Position numbers and translations under genes: made by a program | The notes under the pieces: model-generated | The model's database searches: none | What the model was told of the DNA's origin: nothing | Seen by the model: only the letters and a program-made list of their open reading frames with translations | In this document: positions 39,701-51,900 of the stretch, one piece after another | Numbering within the stretch: position 1 is the first letter of the stretch | How the letters are laid out: every line of letters starts with the position of its first letter | Assembly (NCBI GenBank): GCA_964035545.1 | Contig: OZ037771.1 | Span: 682,001-746,000 of the forward strand | DNA from: Bugula neritina | Lineage: Eukaryota > Bryozoa > Gymnolaemata > Cheilostomatida > Bugulidae | Reading direction: 5' to 3' | Length of the DNA: 64,000 nt

Positions 39701-42700
39701 GGCTGGGGCTGACTGACTTGCTGTTGAGTCTGATACAACATCCTCTCCATCTGAAATCACCACCAGCACACCAAGTTAAAGTAAAGAGGCTAATGTAGAT
39801 CTCGTAGTCACATGAGGGGCATTGCTCCCCCCCCCTACTCAAGGGATGACACACTCAGCTATGCTAGTCTCAGAGCCTATCGTCTGTATGGTGCTGTTGT
39901 ACAGAAGCAGCAATGTAGGCTGGAAACTCTGACCAATTCTATTGGCTAGCATGCCATCATCATTTGTAAGGAGACTTTTCATTGGCTAATTTACTGTTGC
40001 TGTCGGCAAGAGCAGCTCTATACACTGGCAGCAAATGCGAAAAGCCATATAATTGGATAAACTACAACACTCACCGGGTGCACGTTGTGAGGGTAACCGT
40101 GACTAGCTGTGGGCAGTACAACTGGTATGAGATCTGTAGGCTCCGCCTTCACCTGCTTCAACCCCTCCTTCTCAAAGCGGATCTCCTTAGACTTAGGATC
40201 AAACATTAGTGTACTGGACTCTTCATCAGCCCCCTCTAGACACTACATACACACAATATAGTCACTCAGCTACATCTTATACTAAACAATTTAGGATAAT
40301 AAAATGCATGGAAACACCTTGTCCAAGAATTTAGACTTTATATTTCAATATGTTATGGTTTTAGTTAATCGTAGTTAGTAGTCATTACTATACACCATAG
40401 CAATAGCAGGTAACACGAACTAGCTTACCTGCGTGTCAATTTTCCTGGGCTTTTGCTTCTTCCTACCTTTGCAATGACCTGTAAGCAAAGTCTAGATGAA
40501 AAACACCATCATGAATAGTGTGCATGTAGAGGTCACTAACATAAAGGGGAGATACAGCAGACTATTTGGTCTTATCATTGTAGCTACTAACATAAAGGGG
40601 AGATACAGCAGACTATTTGGTCTTATCATTGTACTTACTAACATAAAGGGGAGATAATGAATACTCACTAGACTGTTTCTCTGAATGGTCCAGTGAATCA
40701 GATGACTGGCGACTAGACGGTACTGGCCAAGGATAACCTTGAGGTGTTGACCTTTGTGGCAGCGGGTGTTGGGGCATCATGTGAGGGGGTATATTGTGAG
40801 GGGGCATAGCATGAGGGGGCATGGCATGAGGGGGTATGGTGTGAGGGGCCATAGGATGAGTAGACATACTATGAGGGGCGATACTATGAGGGGGTATATG
40901 ATGAGAAGACATACTATGAGGGGGTAAGTTGGCCGGGGCCATGCTGTGAGGGGGGAGATTAGGAAACATCGGATAAGATGGTTGGTAGGGTGATGGGTAT
41001 GGGGAGCCAAAGTAGTTTGCTGGAGGTATCCATGGGGGATGTTGGCCCCGGGGGACATGGGGTCTCTACAAAACATGAGTAAGATGAGTACTACTACTAC
41101 TAGTACTACTACTAGTACTACTACTACTACTACTACTACTAGTACTACTACTAGTACTACTACTACTACTACTACTAGTACTACTACTAGTACTCTTACT
41201 ACTGCTAGTATTACTGATGTCTAACCACAGTTAGTATATAGATCACTGATGTCCAACAAAAGCCAATATATAGTTAAGGCAACTGTTGGTGAAGATCAGT
41301 GGCACATAAAGTCATGATGCAACAGAATAAATCTGATAGAGTTTGACTCAGTGATTGACATTGCTTTCCTCTTAAATAATTTGAATAATACTGACCCCAG
41401 GGGAGAGGCCAGGATTGAGTCTATGATCACCTGGATAACCGGACTCACCGACACCACCGCCCATCTGAAAATAAACACAAACTAAGTAGAGAACTTATGG
41501 ACACAGTCTGCTGTGTTAATAGCCAGAACTAGCTACTTGCCCCTGGTAACATTACATGCAATATCTTATAACACATCTACTCTACTAATAAAACCATATT
41601 GATTGCTACTGATAAAACAGTTGTGACAGCTAAAATTCCAATTTAAAAACAATGTTCAGTTTTATAAAAACATTTGACAAATAATATACATATTTCTATA
41701 ACTTCATTCGAGCTTATATCAATATTGATAGATTGAGTGATTGATGCAGCTCACCCAAGGAAATATGGAAATGATAACATAATTGTTATTCTATTTCTCA
41801 ACACAGTGCAAGTGAGTGATATTGTTAGTAGACTTAGTAATGAATGAGCAAGGCTATTAGAGTCCGTCATGCTTCAGTGAATAGATAATTAGTGTATTTA
41901 GATGAATAGCTCTGGGAATAACAATCAGTTGGACTAGCCAAGTGATTATAAGTAATGAAATAATGTTCATTTCATATGATTGTATTAGAGATAATCAATC
42001 ACCACCAGAGATATGTTGATAGCTGTGCTGGTAAACGAGCCACTACATGATTATCATAGCAGAGTCTAGCATTATGTTATCACTATGAATATGCTAAGCT
42101 ATGAGCTGCCAAATCAACCAACTTTTTGTGTTTATCTAGTATTTAATGAGTCCCTGACACACTTTATTCAAGCGGTATTAAAATATTTATACATATTTTA
42201 GCTATCACCTATATACTGTTTGAGGGTTGTATGCTCCAGCAATTTTGTTTTAAAGTAAACGCTATTTATTGCCGGGTTTTCATTGCAAGCTCCTCCTAGC
42301 AGCTGTAACACCCAGCCTTATCACTGAGCTGGTTTGAACATTTTAATTAAAGTTGTTAACATTTAAACAAATACAACTTACTAAAAATAACAGTAGACTC
42401 TACTTATTTGGTGTTAGAGCTTACTTATCATTGCTGCGACAGCACACAACTATTTTGATACTGTATAGTAAAAATTTGCCAACTAACAACTTTTGTAGCA
42501 TTAGTTACTTCCATAAAATACTTATTAAATTTTTTACGTTGCAAAATTGCAGGGAATTAGCCCAACTTGAACTAGCTTCAGCAATTGAACTTTAAGTTTT
42601 TAGTAATTTCATTTAAGCCAAAACCTACCTACTTATAAGACTGAGGCCCATTGACAAACCCACCTGAGTATAAGCCTGGAACTCATTGACAAACCCACCT

Positions 42701-42791
42701 GAGTATAAGGCTGAGGCCAATTGAAAAGATGAGAAAACCTGTTGGCCACGTCATCTCTCCTCTGACTGCGAGCATTAGAAAATGGATCCAT
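33717..42791 (-). CDS. Poly-C2H2 zinc-finger protein with Pro/His-rich N-terminus
   Basis: Exons (5' to 3' on minus): 42699-42791, 41396-41464, 40669-41065, 40429-40478, 40075-40242, 39453-39750, 38869-39322, 36616-38179, 35907-36007, 33717-35439; sum 4917 nt, 1638 aa. Residues 1-500 are disordered: PPHSM-type repeats (about 90-140), a VKAEP sumoylation-like motif, His/Asn/Ser-rich stretches. About 21 C2H2 fingers follow from residue 503 to about 1430. Finger 1 spans the intron at 38180-38868, and finger 13 is completed exactly by the 36616/36007 splice (H-V-E then Q-H), which confirms the model. A block of three fingers is duplicated (see findings). Probably a nuclear DNA-binding regulator; no KRAB, BTB or SCAN domain was seen and no orthologue is recognised. 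Start ATG at 42791; 5' UTR exons may lie upstream. Confidence 0.88.
35450..35750. repeat. TATCTATACATCTA microsatellite in last zinc-finger-gene intron
   Basis: ATCTATACATCTATATATCT-type units from next to the last-exon acceptor for about 300 bases. Confidence 0.9.
36130..36600. repeat. 12-bp repeat (GTGTAGAGTAAG) in zinc-finger-gene intron
   Basis: About 39 units of GTGTAGAGTAAG or GTGCATAGTAAG fill the intron just after the donor at 36615 on the gene strand. Confidence 0.92.
38190..38345. repeat. 18-bp repeat upstream of the main finger exon
   Basis: Eight to nine units of CAGTATACAACAGTAGGCA adjoin the acceptor at 38180. On the gene strand they read TACTGTTGTATACTGTGCC, sharing TACTGTTG with the acceptor TACTGTTGCAG. 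Confidence 0.88.
38415..38865. repeat. 18-bp minisatellite (AGATAAGTTGTATATAAG)
   Basis: About 24 units, with AGCTG/AGTTG and GATGAG/GATAAG variants. On the gene strand the AGCTG type reads TATATACAGCTTATCTC, an acceptor-like motif. It lies directly after the donor at 38868. Confidence 0.93.
40520..40655. repeat. 58-60-bp direct repeat next to zinc-finger exon 3 donor
   Basis: Two full copies and a partial third of a unit containing ACTAACATAAAGGGGAGATA, ending close to the donor at 40668. Confidence 0.8.
41075..41215. repeat. (ACT)n / (TAC)n microsatellite
   Basis: ACTACTACTAGTACT-type triplets in the intron upstream of zinc-finger exon 3. Confidence 0.9.
42627..42724. repeat. Triplicated 33-bp unit carrying the exon 1 donor of the zinc-finger gene
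   Basis: On the minus strand exon 1 ends GCCTTATACTCAG followed by donor GTGGGTTTGTCAATG. The same stretch recurs about 37 bases further on, and a third, degraded copy (CTTATAAGTAGGTAGG) follows. Confidence 0.8.
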
Positions 42792-45438
42792 TATCTACTT
42801 TTAGTCACATCTAAAAGTAAATACAAACAGACTGAATAATAACAGGCCAGAGAGAGTGTCAAATGTCTATTACTGTAACTCAAACTGATTTTCAATGTAT
42901 AGTTATTTAATGTTGCGGTGGCTGAACTTTAAATTTACTTAAAAATTAATTTTCAACTTTGAATATGATTAACTACAACTAGTGAGAAGTTTACCAATAG
43001 ACTAGCTTTAAGTTTAAATCAAGAACCACATACACATTGACATGGTGTCATGCTGGTATCATTAATTTTATAGTTTCACTTTATAGGGTAATCATCTTAC
43101 GATTAAGTCTAATAGTTTATACTTATACTGATATAAATACAACAAATACAATAGGTAATAGTCAATAACTATAAGATTTAGTATTTACTTTCAGGAACAG
43201 TAACAGTAACTTCATGGTATTACTATTAATCACAGTATCAGAGGGCAAAGTGAAATTAAAGATTTTGAGTTTAGGCCTGTTAATAATGTTAATAATAACA
43301 TATAGCTTTAGCTTTGGGCTTAAGACTAAGAATAAAAGTAAATATATAACTAGTACCATAGTAGTAGCAGTCCCTGTCTAGGGGTTTAAGCATTTGCTAG
43401 TGAGCATGAAGTCATGGGTTCAAACCCCCGACAAAGGCCATTGGTGATGTTAGGAAGAGCATCCAGTCATAATTGATCCTGTGCCCCATCTGAATAATTC
43501 TTTAGCCCGATTTAACAAAAACCCCTTCCATTAGGGGTTTTCTCACAGGAATGGTGACTATAAACTTGCGTGAGTTGTAGTAGACGTAGTACAGGTACTA
43601 GTACTCCTTATCATACTTAAATCCTAACTTTATACTAAACTCTAAAGTAAAGTAAAGTAAAAACAAACCAAAGTTAAAGTTAAAGTATCTGTATACACTA
43701 TGACTATACTTATTTTAATTCAACTATAAGATTAAGTATAATATTATTAATAATTATTGCATCAACATCAAGTGCAAAATGACTAAGAAAATCAAAATAT
43801 AATTATTGCATCAACATTAAGTGCAAAATGAGACTAAGAGCATTAAATCTAATAGTAATAGTAGTAAATCATTCAAGGATCCATGAGTTAAAATAACGGG
43901 CGTTGCTAATAGAAATATTAATTATCAAATGAATATCAATATGAATAGGAGAGTCTATCAATTATTAATTTGACATAAAAATGAAAATCATGGAATTGGG
44001 TTAGTAGAGAGCCTCACTGTTATGAAGCCAGAATTCAGCTGTTAGCTATGGTATTTCGCACTATATTCATGTCGGTTGATATGATTAGGAATTTGGTTTA
44101 CAGAAAACTAGCCCGGCTTATGATTGGCAGTTTCAATCTTCGATCGACTTGCAATTTATAGCAGTTCAAGTAAATTTATTTCGTATTCAAAGTGAAGCGC
44201 ACGAACTAGTTTGGTTACGCCTGACTGGTGTTCATTTAGTTTTACTTTTACCCTGTGGATGCAGTAAACTGTAACTGTAATAGCGTTACAATCTAAATCA
44301 CTACGACTATGCAGACTTACAGTTGGTGTTACGCTGGCTTGGTCGTATACATTGTAATTTAAACTTAAAGTTAAACTAAAAGTCTCTTTCAAGTTTTAGA
44401 TTCACACTTCGTGTTTGACTTACAGTTCCACTACACTCTTACAGTTAGTGAGTTACTGTTAGTGTTACTGATATCCTAACTCTTACTTTTACTCTTAGTC
44501 TTAGTCTTACTCTAACTTATAATTTTAGAGCTACTTATACTGATACTGGCTTTAAGCTACTTACTCTATCACTATAACTAAGAGTTGAAATAAAAATATA
44601 TGTTTGAGCGTAGCCGTATCAGTTTGTAAGTTTTAGTTATCATTTTGACAATTTCATCTTATAGTTATTCTTTATTTTGTAATACTAATATTTAAACTTT
44701 TACGTTGAATTTAATACTGAAGCAATATTGACTCTAGGATTTGAGTATCAGGCTCGTATTAAGTTTAATGAATTAGTTATTGGACTGACTCTGAGTATTG
44801 GAATCCGTAGTTAGCCATTTGGTTAAACTTATTTGATGTCGCTGACATCTTGAAATTAGTCAATTAATTAAATTTGTTTATTAAATAACTGAAAATTGAT
44901 AGTTTAGCAATTTTTAACTACATTTGACTTTAAATTTTTATCTTAATGTTGGCTGCTGAAACTTATGATGCATTTTAGTGTAACTTTAGCTTACACATAG
45001 AGTTCATTTTAATTTTAAAATTGTGACTGACCTTTGTCTTAAATTTAGTATTGAATTCAATTTACATTTCAAATTTTACTGTTTGTACATACCAAACTTA
45101 ATATTATAGTCATCGAGGATTTCCGCTGCTGTAAGTAACATTTAGGTTTTGTTAGGAATGGAAGTCAGTGAGTTTTCACAATGGAATGATAATTCCAGTA
45201 GTATTATTATATAAAATTGCAAAAACAAATAAATAATTTTCAGTTTTTGTGAATGAAAATTTGTTGAAATCGATAATTTCAGTTGTAAATGAATAAGATA
45301 ATAAAAATGTATCTTTGCAGTTTTTTATTTTCTTTAAATTTAAAATTACTAGCTTTTAAATTGCGTGCTTGCAATACATGTTTTAAAACTTACTCTAAAC
45401 ACTTTAGACATTTTATTCCGGCAGGCCTTTTGATATAA
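42792..45438. other. Intergenic region between divergent zinc-finger and NUDCD2 genes
   Basis: AT-rich, no gene. It contains one SINE-like element (43365-43565) and a stretch at 44400-44600 of CTTACTCTTAGTCTTAG-type simple sequence. Both flanking genes start at its edges, so it should hold both promoters; no specific motif can be supported. Confidence 0.5.
43365..43565 (+). mobile_element. tRNA-derived SINE-like element
   Basis: The head carries a good B-box (GGGTTCAAACCCC at about 43417-43429) and an A-box-like GTCTAGGGGTTTAAGC. The body has GGTGATGTTAGGAAGAGCAT, a motif order typical of animal tRNA-SINEs. The tail carries an inverted AAAACCCCTTCC/AGGGGTTTT pair. Confidence 0.55.
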
Positions 45439-47738
45439 ATGGCGGATTTTGATGAGCGAAGTGGTATCGTCTGCTGCACCACCCCCTGGGGTCTGTGGTA
45501 CCAGACTCTGGATGAGGTGTCTCTAGAGGTCACTGTAGAAGGTGATCTCAAGTCACGGGATGTGACTGTTTCCTGTCAGAGTAACAGTCTATCTGTCGCT
45601 ATCAAAGACCGCAAGATTATTGATGTGAGCAGTTATTGGGGTCCGTAGAGAACAAGGGTTTAGAGCTGTCCTTAACCTGTAAATGAAGTAACATAATGCT
45701 GCTACAATGAAACTCAAATGTGGTCATCTCAACTAATTGGCACCCATGAGTAATCCAAACTACTTGGCAATGTTCCTCCAAGTTATAAATTATTTGCTTG
45801 ACTTGAGCAGCACATGCTTATTTTATGTTGTGGCCCACAAACAAAGGAGTCATATTACTAACTAGTTATTAGCTAGTAACTACTAGCTAGTAATTACTAA
45901 CTAGTAACTACTAGCTAGTAACTACTAGCTAGTAGTTACTAGCTAGTAGTTACTAGCTAGCTCATACACTAATTTCCTTCATCTCAAACAATCTAAAGCT
46001 ATAATCAGATTGGTTAACACTGACACTCAAAGTGCTGAAGAGTACACATACAGTCTAATATGCAAGCAGAGCAACTTTTTTATTATTAGCTTCAAGTGAA
46101 ATGTTTGTATACATGTATATAAATTTGTAGACCAGCAAGAAAAATATTCAAATTATTTTGCAAGCAGTAAAGAAAGTCTTGTAGTTTGTTGACTCATTTT
46201 CTTCATACTTAGTTTACTAGTTAGTCTGTTTGGAGGGGATCTAGATGGTATAGATTCACTATTTGCATGTTCTGTTTGTGTTTCAGGGCAATTTGTTTGG
46301 CACTGTAAAGGCTAAAGGACTAATCTGGACAATAGGTGAATCTCTTTTAGTCAGAATTACTAACTAATGCAGCTGCACCTGTAATATGTTGTTATCTACT
46401 TTACGTTTGTTAGTTGTATAGTCCATGTGTCACACGGATAGTATAATGTGTCACACAGATAGTATAATGTGTCACACGGATAGTATAATGTGTCACACGG
46501 ATAGTATAATGTGTCACATAGATAGTATAATATGTCACATGGATAGTATAATGTGTCACATAGATAAATGGTATAATGTGTCACATGGATAGTATAATGT
46601 GTCACATAGATAGTATAATGTGTCACACGGATAGTATAATGTGTCACACAGATAGTATAATGTGTCAGGGATAGTATAATGTGTCACATGGATAGTATAA
46701 TGTGTCACATAGATAGTATAATGTGTCACATAGATAGTATAATATGTCACATAGATAGTATAATGTGTCACATAGATAGTATAATGTGTCACACGGATAG
46801 TATAATGTGTCACACAGATAGTATAATGTGTCAGGGATAGTATAATGTGTCACATGGATAGTATAATGTGTCACATAGATAGTATAATGTGTCACATAGA
46901 TAGTATAATGTGTCACATAGATAGTATAATATGTCACATGGATAGTATAATGTGTCACATAGATAGTATAATGTGTCGCATAGATAATATAATGTGTCAC
47001 ACAGGTAGTATATTGTGTCACATGGATAGATAGTATAATGCATATTTGTGTGTCTATTCTATAGAGAGTGACAAAAATCAGAAGATATTGCGGATTGTAC
47101 TGCAAAAGCAGGATGTATCTACAGTAAACACCTGGCCCTCTCTACTCGAAGGTATTGTTTCCTACAGTCACTTTTCTATCAGATAGTTGTTCAGCCAAAT
47201 GTCTACTATGTTTTGATAATGGCTCCTTCTACACACAGAATAGATATCGTTTTCACTCATCATTTATTCTAAACTTATGATGTGAGAATTCAATATGTTT
47301 AGATACAGTTTTGTCCTGATGCAACTTCATCTGCAGTATTCGTGTATTGATAATTACTGCTACATACTATGCTGTATCAGTGATGCTGCAGTGTAAGTGT
47401 AACTATGTAAGTCTAACTGTAAGTGTAACAGTGTAAGTATAATAGTGTAAGTGTAATAGTGTAAGTATAATAGTGTAAGTAATATAGTGTAAGTGTTACA
47501 GTGTAAGTACAACAGTGTAAGTACAACAGTGTAAGTATAATAGTGTAAGTATAATAGTGTAAGCGTGACTAGAATCTGTTTATTTTTAGGTAGTTACGTG
47601 GCAGATGAATGGCTGCTGGAAAACATGAGAAAGAAAGCTGCTTTGGAAGCCATGCAGCTGAAAAACCCAGAGTTTGACTTGAGTGGCTCAGATATTACTG
47701 GACACTATGCGACAGGTGGCCCTGACACTCCCAGCTGA
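45439..47738 (+). CDS. NUDCD2: NudC domain-containing protein 2
   Basis: Exons 45439-45624, 46287-46335, 47065-47151, 47590-47738; sum 471 nt, 156 aa (human 157). The start MADFDERSGIV matches the family N-terminus, followed by TPWGLWYQTLDEV, a p23/CS beta-sandwich about residues 14-105 that includes KGLIWTI and RIVLQK. The conserved C-terminal NPEFDLSGSDITG is followed by a short Pro/Gly tail. The family acts as an Hsp90-linked co-chaperone that stabilises LIS1 in dynein regulation, a cytoplasmic role; that is family knowledge. AATAAA at 48198-48203, 460 bases after the stop, is a plausible poly(A) signal. Introns 2 and 3 hold tandem repeats. Confidence 0.95.
46430..47040. repeat. 21-bp minisatellite in NUDCD2 intron 2
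   Basis: About 29 units of ATAGTATAATGTGTCACATA, with ACGG, ATGG and ACAG variants. A block containing TGTCAGGGATAG recurs, showing a higher-order duplication of about 160 bp. Confidence 0.93.
47395..47565. repeat. 13-bp repeat (GTGTAAGTATAATA) in NUDCD2 intron 3
   Basis: About eleven units of AGTGTAAGTATAAT. Each contains GTAAGTAT, a perfect donor-like motif. Confidence 0.85.
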
Positions 47739-48900
47739 GTAGAGTAGCAAGTACTTGCAGGTGCTTGTTAGCCTTCGTATACTATTAGTCTGATTTCCGT
47801 AACAGGTGCTTTACGTTATGTAATATATGGTAGACTATAATTAGCTTTTACAGTTCAAGTTAGTTGCTTCACCCTGTTTATAATATTTTACTTCTGTAAC
47901 TTCTACGTATAGTTTGTGTCCCTCACCTTGTTTGATATGCATGTCTCACTACTCCCTGTACAACCATACCAGTAAATGTATCTATGTACCACGTCACTTG
48001 TTTACTACTAAACACAGTCAGCTGATTGCCTCATACTCTGTCAACCTACTTTAAAATATCCGTTATTTTACTTTAGTCGTCATTTTTATTATTTTCAATC
48101 AAAATTTTATACTTTTTAAAGATTCAAATAAGCATGTAGAATCTCACACATGTTTTTTGAGGTAAATATTTTTATAGCTATTTTTATATTGCTTGGAAAT
48201 AAATTTTAGCCTCACAAAACCTGTGTCATTCGAATCTGATTTTGACATTCAGTTGGTCTTTGCATGGTTATACTTTCAATTTGGATCAATTAGACACGAG
48301 TTTCTATAGTTTCTATAGTTCTGCAGGAGTTGTGTTCTCCTGATGCATGCAATGTTAGTGATTCTTATGTAATATTAGATATTAGCTTTGTTTAATGGGC
48401 AATGCTACATTCACTGCTCCAAGAGCATTCACCATATGGTACTGGAGTTGTCTTAACTACTAATGCTATCTGCTACATCTAGAGTTATCCCTCCTCCAAT
48501 CACCTCCGCCATCTGTGGGGTAAGTTTTATTGCTATGGGAAACTCACTGTGTGTCACAATGGTACGTACTGGTAGTCTCTGTGTCAACTACGTTGTCACA
48601 GTGTGCACATTGGTGATATCATTACTCTATGGAGCCGAGTGGTCCTTTTAATTTTTTTTATATTGCTTACTAAATAAGAGCCTTTTTGGTCCCAGAATAG
48701 TATTTATGTTATAGTTATTTATTTTATGTGTAGTTTAATACAGTTATATTCATGGTAAGTGTACAATATTAGAATAGAAAAGACAATTTATGTTTAATAA
48801 TTTAGTAATACTAATGATAATATTGGTGTACAAATGCTTATAATGTTGAATAGTATTAACTCCAGCTTGTTTAGTGGTAGTAGTGTTCTATATCTCTGTA
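47739..48900. other. Convergent 3' region of NUDCD2 and the cGAS-like gene
   Basis: Nothing coding seen. Poly(A) candidates: AATAAA 48198-48203 for the plus-strand gene, and a minus-strand AATAAA at 48718-48723 for the cGAS-like gene, about 180 bases after its stop. Confidence 0.55.
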
Positions 48901-51900
48901 TTAATAGTCATCCCCATCAAACTCATAACTTTCACTGTCTTCAGTCTCAAATGTCAAATCTGTCAAATCTGTCGGATCATTGTCAACGTAGCCACAAGAG
49001 TAATCATCATCATAATCTTCAAAATTACTACGGATGCTGTCGTTGTCTTCATAGTGCTGACCCATTGCGTCAGCGTAATCAAAATCGTTATCATCTGTAC
49101 TCAAATTACCATCCATATAATCATACATTTCAACTTCACGGTCACCACATAGACTGCTATTAGATAGGATGTCGGTCTCATCTTCATAAACATCACCGCA
49201 TAGGCTGCTATTAGATAGGATGTCTGTCTCAACTTCATGATCACCGCATAGGCTGCTATGGTTGCTGTCATTTGTCTGCAGAATGTATGAATATTTGAAA
49301 ATTAAAAGATTTGCAAATTATGCAGAAAAACATTGCATTATTTCTAAGACATATTGTTTAGTAGCTGATGTTTAATTAAACGTTACTTTCAAAGGTATGT
49401 TTCCCAGTGTTGTTTTGCCAGCTGTCTTCTTTCTCTGCTTCCATTGTTTCAACTGTTTTCTTGCTTCATTTGATTTGGTTTCGTTCTTCATTATGTTGAA
49501 TATAATTAAAGTTATAGCTGCATATTTCAAATAAGTAAATAAAGTGAAAACAAATACACATGGATGTTATAGCAGGCCGTTAATTATTGGAATCTTATTC
49601 AATCACCCTATATCCATTCTTCTTGACAACTTGCTTTCAACAATGTTTTAAACTTTTTGAAAATAATTTTGCCGGTTGCAGAAGCCTGATTCTACCATAG
49701 ATTAGACTGCTGCTGCTGTCATATGCTGCTGCCATATGCTCTCTTGCAAATCAAATAAGTAGTACTAACCAGTATTTTCAGCAGCTCTGCCAGGGATGTG
49801 TTTGATGTTTTAATGTCCTTCACCTTTTGTTTAAACTTCCGTTTTCTCTTCTTGTGAACTGGTGGCTGGTTCCTCTCCATGTGCGCTTGTTCTTTGAGTG
49901 ACAGAAGCTCTAAGTAGCCAGGCAATCCTGTTTTTTTGTTACCCATGAAATAGAAAACATAACATTTTATTGATCTAATATAAACTTGGCTCCTTAACAG
50001 GAACTGCTAAGAGCTACATACTCTTTAGTAAGTAGTCTCCAATTTTTATGATTTACTTTAAAACCTGTCACTTACTTTTGGTCTCTCACATCCAAGTAAT
50101 GTTTACAGGTGTTCAATAAATTATTATTTCTACAATCACTGAGTAATTCTATATAACCCTTCATTAGGTATCCTTAGCATTCCATTTACTTTCTGTACAA
50201 TAACCTCATTTAGTGTAGATGGGCCTACCTTTGTTGGCTATTCTTCGTAAATAGCCTAAAATACGAGAAGTTTGGCAGGGTAGATAGTCATCTAATATGT
50301 TGATATCTTGGTTGAAATACACAGGAAGTGATCCACTAATCAGGTAGTCTCTCAAAGAAATTATCATATCCATGAACCTACATATCAGCACATGGAAACC
50401 AACATTATCATATCCATGAACCTACATATCAGCACATGGAAACCAACATTATCATATCCATGAACCTACATATCAGCACATGGAAACCAACATTATCATA
50501 TCCATGAACCTACATATCAGCACATGGAAACCAACATTATCATATCCATGAACCTACATATCAGCACATGGAAACCAACATTATCATATCCATGAACCTA
50601 CATATCAGCACATGGAAACCAACATTATCATATCTATGAACCTACATATCAGCACATGGAAACCAACATTATCATATCCATGAACCTACATATCAGCACA
50701 TGGAAACCAACATTATCATATCCATGAACCTACATAGCAGCACATGGAAACCAACATTATCATATCCATGAACCTACATAACAGCACATGGAAACCAACA
50801 TTATCATATCCATTAATCAGTTTAGTTCCGTACACTTGTAGTGGTAGTAGTAGTGGTAGTAGTAGTAGTGGTAGTAGTAGTGGTAGTAGTAGTGGTAGTA
50901 GTAGTGGTAGGTCAACAGCTTAATTTCTATTCATCTAATCATGACCTATTTTTTCAAAATGTTTTCACAACATAATTTACCTATAAGGGAGATCTTCTGC
51001 ACACCAACTCTTGTCTCTTTGCTTTGACAACTGAAGCAGAACGTTCTTGTACACATAGGACTTGAAAAACTTTAGCTGTGATTGGTGATTCTTCAGTATC
51101 TTAAACAGTCTGAGAACCTTTCTATGAATCCTGTAATAATACCTTATAACTTATAATACTGTAATAGAATACTTGTAATATAATACTGTAATATAATACT
51201 TGTAATATAATACCGTAATATAATACTTGTAATATAATACTGTAATATAATACCTGTAATATAATACTTGTAATATAATACTTGTAATATAATACTTGTA
51301 ATATAATACTGTAATATAATACCTGTAATATAATACTTGTAATATAATACTTGTAATATAATACTTGTAATATAATACTGTAATATAATACTGTAATATA
51401 ATACTTGTAATATAATACTTGTAATATAATGCTGTAATATAATAATACATTAGCTGTATATTCTGATATACTTTAGTTGTGGAATAAAAGCCCTAATTTA
51501 TTTATTTATTCTCACTGATTTTCTTTGTCGATATTTCTGAAGAGTTTTCTTTCCTGTTTAGAATATGATTCCCTCCAGAGATGGCTTTGGTGTGAAGTGA
51601 AAGCTAGTTGCTTGTCCACAGGCTTTGCTACATAGTCATGCTTCTCTCTACCCGGTCCTTTCCTGTACAAGATAAGCTTCAAATTCACATTATAAGCTAA
51701 CTGTGAAGTATAATAATGTTTTGTGAAGAAATAGACCTTGTTCTAACATCTAATCTGATGTTCAATTTATAACTAAGAGTTGTGCCCCCTTAACAAGTAC
51801 ATACCTTCAACAAGCTACTATTAACCACTATTGCTGCTGCAGCACTTGCCAATAAACAAATAACCATGAAAATGCTTTTAAGATCATTTTTAATATGGCT

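Noticed and set aside
33717-42791. Naming the poly-finger protein as REST or another known factor
   Set aside because: C-x2-C fingers with Tyr/Phe linkers are too generic; no diagnostic co-repressor motif was seen at either end.
48463-48651. 62-aa plus-strand frame between NUDCD2 and the cGAS-like gene
   Set aside because: No family resemblance, no supporting splice sites, in a convergent 3' region.
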